The notes under the pieces: generated by a model | Told to the model about the DNA's origin: nothing | What the model saw: the letters and a program-made list of their open reading frames with translations, nothing else | The model's database searches: none | Made by a program: the position numbers and the translations under genes | Part shown: positions 32,570-42,408 of the stretch, in pieces | Layout of the letters: every line of letters starts with the position of its first letter | Position numbering within the stretch: the first letter of the stretch is position 1 | Source: VRUE01 sp963807425 | Lineage (GTDB): Bacteria > Actinomycetota > Thermoleophilia > Solirubrobacterales > 70-9 | Direction of reading: 5' to 3' | Assembly: GCA_963807425.1 (NCBI GenBank) | Contig: CAWEBZ010000015.1 | Span: 38,415 to 102,414 of the forward strand | DNA length: 64,000 bases

Positions 32570-33212
32570 GCTCGAGCTGGGGCCAGCCGGCGGGGTCGCT
32601 GAGGTCGAGCAGCGGCAGCGACTCGACCCTGACCTCGCCGAGCGCCGCGATCGTCTCCCGGTTGGACCGTTCCACCGGGCTTGGCTGCGCCGGCCAGGGG
32701 GTGAGCACCACCGCGACAACCTCCAGCCCTGCGGCCCGCGCGGCGGCGATTGTCAGCAGCGTGTGGTTGATCGTGCCAAGGCCCGGCGCGGCCGCGATCA
32801 CGAGTGGCAGCGCCAGCTCGACAGCCAGGTCGCGGACCAGGTAGCCGGGGGAGAGCGGCACCATCAGTCCACCGACGCCCTCGCAGACAAGCGTGTCGGC
32901 GTCTTCCGCCGCCGCGTTTGCCGCTGAGAGCAGCCGCGCCGGCTCGATCTCCTCGGCCGCCATCGCAGCGGCGAGGTGGGGAGAGGCCGGCGGGCCGTAG
33001 CGATAGGGGGCGATCTGCTCGTCGCTCTGCTTGGACCCGGCGGCGCGGCGAAGCAATGCGTGATCCGTCTCGCCCCCGTCGTCGAGGCCCGTGACCGCCG
33101 GCTTGAATACAGCGACTCTGCGGCCGCTTGCCGAGAGGGCGCGAGCGACGACCGCTGCGACCACGGTCTTGCCGACCTCGGTGCCGGTGCCGGTGACGAA
33201 GATCCCCTTCAA
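32562..33212 (-). CDS. bioD: dethiobiotin synthetase
   Basis: 216 residues. ATP-dependent ring closure of 7,8-diaminopelargonate to dethiobiotin. Walker A GTGTEVGKTVVA near the N-terminus, VFKPAVTG, CEGVGGLMVPL and a GLGTINHTLLT block are typical. It is the last gene of the minus-strand run, 4 bp after bioF. Confidence 0.95.
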   Translation of the reverse strand: MKGIFVTGTGTEVGKTVVAAVVARALSASGRRVAVFKPAVTGLDDGGETDHALLRRAAGSKQSDEQIAPYRYGPPASPHLAAAMAAEEIEPARLLSAANAAAEDADTLVCEGVGGLMVPLSPGYLVRDLAVELALPLVIAAAPGLGTINHTLLTIAAARAAGLEVVAVVLTPWPAQPSPVERSNRETIAALGEVRVESLPLLDLSDPAGWPQLELS

Positions 33213-33216
33213 GGGA

Positions 33217-34409
<1,193 letters not shown>

Positions 34410-34413
<4 letters not shown>

Positions 34414-35534
34414 ACAGCTTGCGGGTAGGGCGGCGGCTTCTTCGCCTTCTTGATCACGCGCAGCTGGGTCGAGGGATCCCAGAAGTTTGCCTCGTCCTGG
34501 TGGTCGATCAGCTCCTGCATCGGAGTCTCGGGGGTCTCGCCCTCGAGCCAGCCGTCGCGGTTGTCGGGGCGGGGATTGGCGCCGTTGTCGGGCTGGCGGG
34601 CGACGTTGAGGCCGAGCTCCTCGAACATCGCCCGGTCGTCCTCAGGCTCGGCGCCGAGCGTGGTGAGGAAATTCCCCATCATCACCCCGTTGAGGCCGGC
34701 CTTGACCGCCAGTGGCTGCAGGTCGCCGAGGTTCTCCACTCGTCCGCCACAGAGCCGGAACAGCGCCCCGGGGATGATCAGGCGGAAGATCGCCACCCAC
34801 TTGACTACCTCCCAGGCGTCCATCAGGGGCCGGTCTCCGAACTTCGTCCCCTCGCGCGGGTTGAGCAGGTTGATCGGCACCGAGGTGGGGTCGATCTCGG
34901 TCAGCTCGAAGGCCATCTCGACACGCTGCTGAGGCGTCTCGCCGAGGTTGAGGATGCCGCCGACGCAGGTCTCCAGCCCAGCCTCCTTGACCGCCTGGAT
35001 CGTTCGCAGCCGCCCCTCGTAGCGGACCGTGGTCGAGACCTCCGGGTAGTAGGAGCGGGCGGACTCGACGTTGTGGTGAACGCGCTGGACCCCGGCCTCT
35101 TTCAGTCGCTTCGCCCGATCCGCCGACATGTGGCCGATAGAGGCGCAGCGCTTCAGGTTGGTCTGCTCGGCCACCAGCTTCGTGCCTTCGAGGATCTTCT
35201 CGAAGTCCCGCTTCGAGAGGCCCTGACCCTGGGTGACCATGCAGAAGCGGTGCGCGCCCGCCGCCTCGGCCGCCTTGGCGTGCTCGAGGATCTGCTCGGG
35301 CTCCAGCATCGCGTGCATCGGCGTGTCTGCCTCGGCATAGCGCGACTGGGCGCAGAAGCCGCAGTCCTCGGCGCAACCGCCCGACTTGGCGTTGACCAGC
35401 GAGCACATGTCGGTCGAGTCGCCGAAGTTCTCGCGCCGTACCTTCCAGGCGCGCTCGACCAGCTCGCCGATCTCCTCGTGGCCGGTCAGCTCGCCGAGCG
35501 CGAGGGCTTCATCGAACGAGATCAGGGAGGACAT
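34410..35534 (-). CDS. bioB: biotin synthase
   Basis: 374 residues. Radical SAM enzyme inserting sulfur into dethiobiotin. The 4Fe-4S motif is C54-AED-C58-GF-C61 in GGCAEDCGFCAQSRY. The 2Fe-2S-binding Cys region is in LKRCASIGHMS and VGGILNLGET. A C-terminal extension (EGETPETPMQELIDHQDEAN...) is longer than in E. coli. It follows the diguanylate cyclase gene by 12 bp and overlaps bioF by 4 bp. Confidence 0.96.
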
Positions 35535-35546
35535 TCCGGCGCAAGG

Positions 35547-37049
35547 CTAGGTGGCGCTCCGGACGCCCGCCTGGGCATGAGCAAAGAGCTTGATCTCGTC
35601 TCTTCCCGCCTCCTTGGCCGCGTACATCGCCGCGTCCGCGTCCTTCAGAACCGACTCGAAGCTGACCGGATCGCCGGGGCCGAAGGTGACGATTCCGATG
35701 CTGGCGCTGAGCGGCGGCAGGCCCTCCACCTCCGGCGCGTGCTCGCGGATCCCGCTGGCGATCGCCTCGGCGACCGTGCGTGCCTCCTTTTCGTTGCAGC
35801 GCGGCAGGACGATCGCGAACTCGTCGCCGCCGAGGCGCGCCAGCACGTCGGTCTCGCGCGTCCGTCGTCGCAGCACTCCGCCGATCTCCTCGAGCACGCG
35901 GTCGCCGATCGGGTGGCCGAGGGTGTCGTTTACCAGCTTGAAGCGATCGAGGTCGAGCATCAAGACGGCTCCTTCGCTGCGCTCGCGACGGCTGCGCGCC
36001 AGCTCCATCCGCAGGTCTTCCTCGAAACGCCGGCGGTTCTTCAGCCCGGTCAGCGAGTCCTGGCTCGCCTGCAGCTGCAGTTCCTGCATCCGTTCGTTGC
36101 GGCTCCAGATCAGCACCAGCGCGCCGAGCAGCGCCGCCAGCGAGATCCCGAGCACCGCGATCAGGGCCGGCAGGCTCATGCCGGGCCGGTTCGGGTCCCG
36201 GACCACGAGCAGCCAGGTGCGGTCGGCGATCTGGACCGGCACCGCCGCGGCCTCGTCGCGGGGCAGCTCGGGGCCGACGATCGTCCTGCCGCGCTCCAGC
36301 AGCTGCGCGTCGACGTCCTCGGAGAGCGGTGCGGTCAGAGTCGCGGCGAGGTCCGGCACGTGGAAGGAGCCGGTTGCGAAGCCGCTCAGCGCAGCACGCC
36401 GCTGGGCGACCGTCGCGGTGGGTGCTCCGTCCCTATAGACCGGGTGGAAGACGTTGATGCCGGTGCCGCCGAGGACGAGCCGGATCACCCGGGTAGCGGC
36501 CGGCTCGCCGCTGTCGCGGGCGCGAGCGAGGAAGGAGGAGCGCACCGGATCGCTGCCCAGGTCAAGGCCGAGGGGCGGGGTCAGGTCCAGGCCTTTGGCG
36601 GCGACGTAGACGAGCGGGAAGTACTGGGCGCTGGGCCGGGCTCGGCGGAACCCGAGCGGGGCGCGTTCGACGATCGGGTAGCCGTGGCTGCGTTCGAAAC
36701 TTGCCCGCTCTGCCTGCGGGACGGCCTGAACGAACGCGGTGCCGGCGAGGATTCCCGCTTCCAGCAGGGAGTCGGAGAGGATCTCGAACTCGTGGCGGGA
36801 GAAGCGGCCCTCGGCCTGGTAGAACGCGGCCGCGCTGGACAGCTGGCCGACCGAGAAGGAAGCGAGGGCCTCGGCCTGGTGGGCGGAGCGAAGCGCCTCG
36901 TCGCGCTGCGCCCGCTCGAAGCTGTTGACCTCGCGCGAGTGGACGACCACGCCGACCAGCACCGAGCCGATCGCGATCGCGGCGACCACGGCCAGGCCCA
37001 GCCACTGGCGGACGCGCATCGACCTTTTTTTGCCCAGCACCGGATTCAC
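35547..37049 (-). CDS. membrane diguanylate cyclase with CHASE-like sensor and GGDEF domain
   Basis: 500 residues from GTG 37049, which overlaps the upstream TAG by one base; ATG 37019 is an alternative. A membrane helix (about 17-36), an extracytoplasmic CHASE-type sensor (SAAAFYQAEGRFSRHEFEI, FHPVYRDGAPT), a second helix (about 293-315) and a GGDEF domain. GGDEF is intact at residues 407-411, with an RxxD inhibitory site RETD at 398-401, exactly five residues before it. Makes c-di-GMP with product feedback. It lies inside a biotin gene cluster. Confidence 0.93.
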   Translation of the reverse strand: MNPVLGKKRSMRVRQWLGLAVVAAIAIGSVLVGVVVHSREVNSFERAQRDEALRSAHQAEALASFSVGQLSSAAAFYQAEGRFSRHEFEILSDSLLEAGILAGTAFVQAVPQAERASFERSHGYPIVERAPLGFRRARPSAQYFPLVYVAAKGLDLTPPLGLDLGSDPVRSSFLARARDSGEPAATRVIRLVLGGTGINVFHPVYRDGAPTATVAQRRAALSGFATGSFHVPDLAATLTAPLSEDVDAQLLERGRTIVGPELPRDEAAAVPVQIADRTWLLVVRDPNRPGMSLPALIAVLGISLAALLGALVLIWSRNERMQELQLQASQDSLTGLKNRRRFEEDLRMELARSRRERSEGAVLMLDLDRFKLVNDTLGHPIGDRVLEEIGGVLRRRTRETDVLARLGGDEFAIVLPRCNEKEARTVAEAIASGIREHAPEVEGLPPLSASIGIVTFGPGDPVSFESVLKDADAAMYAAKEAGRDEIKLFAHAQAGVRSAT

Positions 37050-37681
37050 TACTCGACGGGAGCGTTTGCGAGCGACTCCCAGAGGTAGAGCGAGGCGAGG
37101 CTGCGATGAGGGCGCCAGGCCTCGCCGATCTCCAGAACTCGCATAGGCGGCGGCATCTCGTCGAGTCCGTACTCGATCTGCACCGCCTTGCGGATGCCGA
37201 GGTCGCCGCCGGAGAGCACGTCGGGCCGCTCGAGGTGGAAGAGCAGGAACATCTCGGCGGTCCACTGGCCGAGCCCGCGCACGGCGACGATCTCCTCGAT
37301 CACCTGCTCGTCGGCAAGCTGCTCGAGCTGCTCGAGCTCGAGCTCGCCGGAGATCACGTGCGCCGCCAGGTCGCGGAGATACTCGACCTTGCGCCCGGAG
37401 AGCCCGGCGCCGCGAAGGTCCTGCTCGCTCGCCTCCAGGAGGCGCTCGGGGGCGGGGGTCTGGCCGTCGAAGAGGTCGAGGATCCTGCCGTAGATCGTCC
37501 GCGCTGCCTTGGTCGAGAGCTGCTGGCCGACGATCGCCCGCAGCAGTGCTCCGTAGGCATCGGCGGGCGCCTCCTCGCTGCGTCGCCGCAGTCTCGTCTC
37601 GAGGTCGATCTTGCCGACCCGCTCGATCAGCGCCGCCATCACCGGATCGGCGGCACTCAGCTTTGCCCGGGCTGAGCTCAT
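37049..37681 (-). CDS. DNA-3-methyladenine glycosylase (AlkA-like, HhH-GPD)
   Basis: 210 residues from ATG 37681, which overlaps the upstream stop as ATGA with GAAGGGGCG before it. The helix-hairpin-helix/GPD core is visible: LLRAIVGQQLSTKAARTIYG, LSGRKVEYLRDLA, VAVRGLGQWTAEMFLLFHL, and GGDLGIRKAV with the catalytic Asp. Removes alkylated purines during base excision repair. It is smaller than E. coli AlkA, lacking its N-terminal domain. Confidence 0.9.
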   Translation of the reverse strand: MSSARAKLSAADPVMAALIERVGKIDLETRLRRRSEEAPADAYGALLRAIVGQQLSTKAARTIYGRILDLFDGQTPAPERLLEASEQDLRGAGLSGRKVEYLRDLAAHVISGELELEQLEQLADEQVIEEIVAVRGLGQWTAEMFLLFHLERPDVLSGGDLGIRKAVQIEYGLDEMPPPMRVLEIGEAWRPHRSLASLYLWESLANAPVE

Positions 37682-38484
37682 CGCCCCTTCCACTCGGGCT
37701 TGCGCTTCTCCATGAAGGCTTCGATCCCCTCGCGGAAGTCCTCGGAGGAGAAGCAGGACTCGCGCAGGGCGACCAGGCCCGCCTCCTGCTGGTCGCTGAG
37801 GACTGGGCAGGCGTTGAGCAGGTCGATCGCGTGCTTGTTGCCCTTCATCGAGATCGGGGCATTGGAGGCGACCTCGGCGGCCAACGCCACCGCCGTCTCC
37901 TCGAGCCTGTCGTCGTCGATGACTTCGTGGACCAGGCCCATCTGCTCGGCTTTGCCCGCCTCGAAGTTGCGCCCGGTCAGGAACAGCTCCTTTGTTCGTG
38001 CCAGGCCAACCGTGTCGAGGAACTTGCGCAGTCCCGTGTGGCCATAGACGAGTCCGAGTTTTGCCGGCGGCATCCCCAGTTTCGCTCCCGCCGCGCAGAT
38101 CCTCAGGTCGCAGGTCATCGCCAGCTCGAGGCCGCCGCCGAGGCAGTGGCCATTTATCGCTGCGATTGTCGGCCAGGGAAAAGAGGCGAGAGCTTCCATC
38201 GCGTCGTGGAACGGATGGGCCACCAGCGCCTCAGCGTCGCGCTCGAAGGTCTCCGCCGGGATCGAAGCGAGGTCGTAGCCAGCTGAGAAGACCGGTGGCG
38301 CCCCGACGATCATCACGCAGCGCGTCTCGATCCCACGGTCGAGCCGTGGCAGGGTCTCCGCGAGCGCATCGAGGACCTCGTGATCGAGGGTGTTGCGCCG
38401 CTCCGGGTTGGAGATGCGAAGGCGGGCGACCGCCTCGGCTGGGTGGTCGAGCAGGAGCTTGCCGCCGGCGAGCTGCTCGGTCAC
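37678..38484 (-). CDS. enoyl-CoA hydratase/isomerase family protein
   Basis: 268 residues with the crotonase fold: RISNPERRNTLDHEVLDAL, oxyanion-hole regions VFSAGYDLASIP and AAINGHCLGGGLELAMTCDLRI, and GMPPAKLGLVYGHTGL. The C-terminus EGIEAFMEKRKPEWKGR is typical. Acts on an unsaturated acyl-CoA; substrate unknown. Start overlaps the BCCP-like gene by 4 bp and stop overlaps the glycosylase gene by 4 bp. Confidence 0.9.
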   Translation of the reverse strand: MTEQLAGGKLLLDHPAEAVARLRISNPERRNTLDHEVLDALAETLPRLDRGIETRCVMIVGAPPVFSAGYDLASIPAETFERDAEALVAHPFHDAMEALASFPWPTIAAINGHCLGGGLELAMTCDLRICAAGAKLGMPPAKLGLVYGHTGLRKFLDTVGLARTKELFLTGRNFEAGKAEQMGLVHEVIDDDRLEETAVALAAEVASNAPISMKGNKHAIDLLNACPVLSDQQEAGLVALRESCFSSEDFREGIEAFMEKRKPEWKGR

Positions 38485-38690
38485 TCCAGCACTACGAGGA
38501 CGTCGCCTTCGCTGACCGACTGGCCCTCCTCGCAGCGAATCTCCTTGACGGCGCCGTCGTCTTCGGCCTCGACCGGGATCTCCATCTTCATCGACTCGAG
38601 GATGACGACGGTGTCACCGTCGGACACCGTGTCGCCGACCGCGACCTCGATTTTCCACACGTTCCCGGTGATGTGCGCCTCGATGTCCAT
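38481..38690 (-). CDS. biotin/lipoyl attachment domain protein (biotin carboxyl carrier, BCCP-like)
   Basis: 69 residues, a free-standing biotinyl domain. The biotin acceptor is Lys35 in LESMKMEIPV, flanked by the conserved VGDTVSDGDTVVI and EEGQSVSEGDVLVVLE halves of the flattened beta-barrel. Such short carriers serve acyl-CoA carboxylases whose other subunits are encoded elsewhere. It is the first gene of the minus-strand run that ends with bioBFD. Confidence 0.93.
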   Translation of the reverse strand: MDIEAHITGNVWKIEVAVGDTVSDGDTVVILESMKMEIPVEAEDDGAVKEIRCEEGQSVSEGDVLVVLE

Positions 38691-38711
38691 GGCGGGGGAC
38701 AATATCTGCGC

Positions 38712-39449
38712 GTGGCGGCGGATCGATCCAGATCGGGGCCAGGTCCCGAGGCGGGCGGTTCGCTCGTCGCGATCGTCGCCGCGCGAAACGAGGCAGACCG
38801 GATCGCGGAGACGATCGCGGCGCTGAGGGACGCACTGCCCGCAGCCACGATTTGGATCGCCGACGACGCCTCGGGCGATGGCACCGCGGAGGCGGCGCTG
38901 GTGGCTGGGGCCCAGGTCGTCAGCCGCGGACGGCCGCACGGGAAGGGCGCCAACGTGACAGCGGCGGCACAGGCAGCGCTCGACGACGGCTCACCACCCG
39001 AGCTGATCCTCCTCTGCGACGGTGACCTTGGCGTCAGCGCCGCTCGCCTCGTGCCGCTCGTGGATGCGGTTGAAGCGGGAGAGTGCGATCTCGCCGTTGC
39101 CGCCTTCGGCCGCCGCGTCGGCGGTGGGTTTGGCTTGGCGCTGGGCTTCGCCGGCTGGGCGATCCGGCGGCTCTGCGGCTTCGAGACGAAGGCGCCGATC
39201 TCCGGCCAGCGGGCGATGCGGCTCGAGGTCCTCGAGGCGACCCTGCCTTTCGCCACTGGCTATGGGATGGAGCTGGGGATGACCGTGGACGCGGTTCGTG
39301 CCGGCTACCGGCTGGGCGAGTACGAGCTCGACCTCTCCCACCGGGCTACCGGACGCACCGTCGCCGGCTTCGCGCACCGCGCTCGCCAGCTCGTCGACTT
39401 CGCTCGTGCCTACTGGGCCCGCCGGGAGAATCGAAGCACGTCCGCTTAA
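38712..39449 (+). CDS. family 2 glycosyltransferase
   Basis: 245 residues from GTG 38712; the open frame extends far upstream but only as antisense to other genes. A GT-A fold: SLVAIVAARNEADRIAETIAAL, WIADDASGDGTA, GKGANVTAAAQAAL and the metal-binding CDGDLGVS. The C-terminal region (YGMELGMTVDAVRAGYRLGE) matches polyprenyl-phosphate sugar transferases in style. No membrane helix. 21 bp from the divergent BCCP start. Confidence 0.85.
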   Translation: MAADRSRSGPGPEAGGSLVAIVAARNEADRIAETIAALRDALPAATIWIADDASGDGTAEAALVAGAQVVSRGRPHGKGANVTAAAQAALDDGSPPELILLCDGDLGVSAARLVPLVDAVEAGECDLAVAAFGRRVGGGFGLALGFAGWAIRRLCGFETKAPISGQRAMRLEVLEATLPFATGYGMELGMTVDAVRAGYRLGEYELDLSHRATGRTVAGFAHRARQLVDFARAYWARRENRSTSA

Positions 39450-39525
39450 GGCCGAACGTCTGCGGTCTCATCCGGGAACGCCTGGTGACCTATCCTGCAA
39501 CGGTGAGTGGGAGGGGCTTTCAGCG

Positions 39526-40308
39526 ATGAAGGGACTGAGGATCGGTGCCCTTCTGCTTGCCTTCACGCTGATCGGCCTTGCGCCGGCCGGGGCCCAGGCA
39601 GAGTTGGTGGAGCGCGGGGACCTATTCGTCAGGTTCAGGGGCGGCATCAACCCCAGCGCGCTTCCGCGCGAGTGGCGTGCGCCGATCGCGGTCAGCATCG
39701 ACGGCACCGTCAAAACCCTCTCGGGTGAGCGACCGCCCGCGCTGCGGAAGATCTCGATCGCGATCAACCGCGGCGGTTACCTCGATACGCGCGGTCTGCC
39801 GGTCTGCCGCAAGAGCCAGATCAACCCCTCATCGAGCAAGGACGCGCTGGAGGCATGCGGTCCGGCGCTGGTCGGCCGCGGCCGGTACTCGGCCGCCGTG
39901 GCTTTCCCCGAACAGGAGACCTTCATCTCGCGGGGAAGGATTCTTGCCTTCAACGCCGTCGTCGATGGCGAGCGCGCAATCCTCGCTCATGTCTATGGGG
40001 CGAAACCCGCACCGATCACCCGCATCATCGTCTTCCGCATCCGCAGCAGCGCCGGCACGTTCGGCACGATCTTCACCGGCTTGGTGCCGGAGTCCGTCAA
40101 TCACTACGGCTACCTCAAGCGAATCAGCCTCAACCTCTTCCGCCTCTTCACCTATCGCGGCCAGGTTCACAGCTACCTGAGCGCCGCCTGCGCGGCGCCG
40201 CCCGGTTTCCCAGGCGCGGTCTTCCCGTTTGCCCGCACCGGGATGACCTTCGGCGATGGCCGAACGCTTTCAAGCACCCTCACCCGCAGCTGCCAGGTCC
40301 GGCGCTAG
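39526..40308 (+). CDS. secreted hypothetical protein (260 aa)
   Basis: ATG 39526 begins a clear signal peptide (MKGLRIGALLLAFTLIGLAP to AQA). The mature part is beta-rich with four cysteines (VCRKS, EACGP, AACAAPP, SCQVRR). It contains FRGGINPSALPREWRAPIAV and SIAINRGGYLDTRGLPVC, a pattern I have seen only in hypothetical secreted proteins of related soil actinobacteria. Function unknown. Its stop codon overlaps that of the convergent amidase. Confidence 0.7.
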   Translation: MKGLRIGALLLAFTLIGLAPAGAQAELVERGDLFVRFRGGINPSALPREWRAPIAVSIDGTVKTLSGERPPALRKISIAINRGGYLDTRGLPVCRKSQINPSSSKDALEACGPALVGRGRYSAAVAFPEQETFISRGRILAFNAVVDGERAILAHVYGAKPAPITRIIVFRIRSSAGTFGTIFTGLVPESVNHYGYLKRISLNLFRLFTYRGQVHSYLSAACAAPPGFPGAVFPFARTGMTFGDGRTLSSTLTRSCQVRR

Positions 40309-41762
40309 CCAGCGCTGAACCAGTTGCCGTCGGAGGCCCGCTCGATCGAGCCGGCGAGCGAGAGCAGCGTCGCCTCGTCGTTTTCGCGCCCCAGCAGCTG
40401 GGCGCCGATCGGCAAGCCAGACGCGGTCAGCCCGGCCGGGACGCTGATCCCTGGCCAGCCGGTCACGTTCCAGGCGAAGGCGAACGGGCAGGTGGCGCTG
40501 GCGGTCGTTGCTGGTCGCCCAGTAGCCACGCCCGGCGAGGGCGCCGATGCGGGGCGGTGGCTTCGCCGTGGTCGGGGTGAGGACGACGTCGCAGCGCTCG
40601 AAGATGCGGCCGATGCGGCGGCGCAGGCCCGGCTCGGCGGCGCGTGACACGCGCAGCGGCATGCCGCTCAGCGCCTTGCCGAAGCGGGCGGCGATGCGGG
40701 TGCGCGGCTCGAGCGCCGGCGCGGTCTTCGCCGTGGGCCACGAGCCATTCCTCGACCCCGGCCATGCCGCGGGGAACCATCGTCGGGCCGACCATGCCGT
40801 AGCTCGGGGTCGGCGCGGACGATTTCGTGGCCGAGCTCGCTGAGCTGCTCGGCGAAGGCTTCGATCGCCGCCCGATGCTCGGCGTCGACCTTGGCCGGGA
40901 CGCCGAAGGGCGTGGCGAAGGAGATCGCGACCCGGAGGCGGCCGGGTTCACGCGCCGCGGCCTCGGAGAAGGGCTCGCTCGGCGGTTGCGGCCGGTGCAG
41001 GTCGGCGGGGACGTTGCCGTGGATCGCGTCGAGCAGCAGGGCGGCGTCGCCGACGCTGCGGGTCAGCGGGCCGTAGCAGCTGAGCCCGTTGAAGGCCTCG
41101 GGGTCGGGCCAGGTCGAGACGCGCCCGCGCTGCGGCTTCAGCCCGACCAGGCCGGTCCAGGCGGCGGGGATGCGGATCGAGCCGGCGCCGTCGGAGCCGA
41201 TCGCGGCCGGGACCACGCCCGCCGCGACCGCCGCCGCGGCGCCGCCGCTGGAGCCGCCCGGCGTGTGGTCGGTGTTCCAGGGGTTGCGGGTGGCGCCGTG
41301 CAGCGGCGTCTCGGTGAAGTGCCACTGGCCGACCTCGGGCGCGTGGGTCTTGCCGATCACGATCGCGCCCTGCCTCGCGCAGGCGCCGCACCGCCTCGGC
41401 GTCGCGCACGGCCGGCCGCGCCCGCCACCGCAGCCGAAGGGGGTGGTGTGGCCGGTGAGGTCGACGTCGTCCTTGATCGCGACCGGGACTCCGAGCAGCG
41501 GCGCGCCCTCGTCGGCTGCCGAGGCGCCGATCCGCCTCGTCGGCCTCGGCCAGCGCTTCCTCGGCGCAGATGACGCGGAAGGCGTTGAGCGTCGGCTGCG
41601 CCGCCTCGGCCCGCTCCAGCGCGATCTCGACCAGCTCCCGCGAGGAGGCCTCGCCGGTCTGGAGCAGCAGCGCCTGCTCCTGCAGGCCGGCAGAAGTCGC
41701 CTCATCGGCGGGTTGCGTCTCGCGTGCCTCTCGGCAAGCGCTGTGCTGGTGCTGGTCGGCAT
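40305..41762 (-). pseudogene. amidase (amidase signature family), several frameshifts
   Basis: The start at ATG 41762 has GGGAGG upstream. Reading through frame changes recovers an amidase: LLGVPVAIKDDVDLTG, GKTHAPEVGQWHFTETPLHG, the signature NPWNTDHTPGGSSGGAAAA with its Ser-rich nucleophile site, GSDGAGSIRIPAAWTGLVGLKP, and the end GISVPAGLTASGLPIGAQLL. At least four single-base shifts are needed (near 41.7, 41.5, 41.4 and 40.5 kb). The encoded residues are otherwise well conserved, so sequence error is likelier than decay. Confidence 0.8.
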
Positions 41763-41786
41763 CGGCGTTCCTCCCTGCAAGCTGTT

Positions 41787-41802
41787 GTTCGTTCGAACGA
41801 AC
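41787..41802. promoter_or_regulatory. perfect 16-bp palindrome, probable TetR operator
   Basis: GTTCGTTCGAACGAAC is a perfect palindrome between the divergent amidase (start 41762) and TetR-family (start 41832) genes. This is the usual place for a TetR-type regulator to control itself and its neighbour. Confidence 0.7.
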
Positions 41803-41831
41803 GATAGGCGAAGAGGGTAGGCTGGCGCTTC

Positions 41832-42408
41832 TTGGCCACCGTCGCGCCCCCCGATACCCGCGAGCGCATCCTGCGCGCGACGGTCGAGCTGATCGGCCGC
41901 GAGGGGGTCTCGGCCGTGACCAACCGCCGCGTCGCCGGCTGCGGCCGGCGTCTCGCTCGGCTCGCTCACCTACCACTTCCCCAGCCAGGTCGATCTGCTG
42001 CGCGAGAGCCTGCTGCTCTTCGTCGGCGAGGAGGTGGCGCGCCTGGAGGCGATCGCCGCCGACCTGCGCCGCCGCCGGCCCAGCATCGAGCAGGTGGCCG
42101 CCGAAGTCGAGCGGATCGTCGAGGAGTCCGGCAACCGGATCCAGCAGTTGGCCGAGATCGAGCTCCACCTGCAGGCCGCCCGCGACCCGGCGCTGCAGGA
42201 GGCTTCGCTGCGCTGCTTCGAGGCCTACGAAGGCGTCGCGGCGGCGGCTCTGGAGATGCTCGAGGTGCCGGATGCCGAGCGCCACGCCCGCACGGTCGTC
42301 GCCGCTGATGTACGGAATGTCGCTTGCGCCGGCTCGGCACTGGGCAGCGACGACGCCTCCGGCATCGCCGAGGCACTGCTGACGATCGTCCGCGGCGCAG
42401 CGCGTTGA
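41832..42408 (+). pseudogene. TetR/AcrR family regulator, one frameshift
   Basis: The TTG start gives TRERILRATVELIGREGVSAVTNRRVA, then the frame changes near 41940 and continues AAGVSLGSLTYHFPSQVDLLRES, together the TetR helix-turn-helix. The remaining ~150 residues form an all-helical ligand domain ending LLTIVRGAAR. About 190 residues in total. The single shift falls inside the DNA-binding domain in a GC-rich run and is probably a sequencing indel. Confidence 0.75.

Noticed and set aside
34419..37088. 889-codon open frame on the plus strand
   Set aside because: It lies antisense to bioB and the diguanylate cyclase, has low-complexity Arg/Gly/Leu/Asp composition and no motifs; an artefact of high GC in the opposite frame.
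37992..38711. Longer start for the glycosyltransferase
   Set aside because: The added ~240 codons are antisense to the enoyl-CoA hydratase and BCCP-like genes; GTG 38712 fits the family's length.
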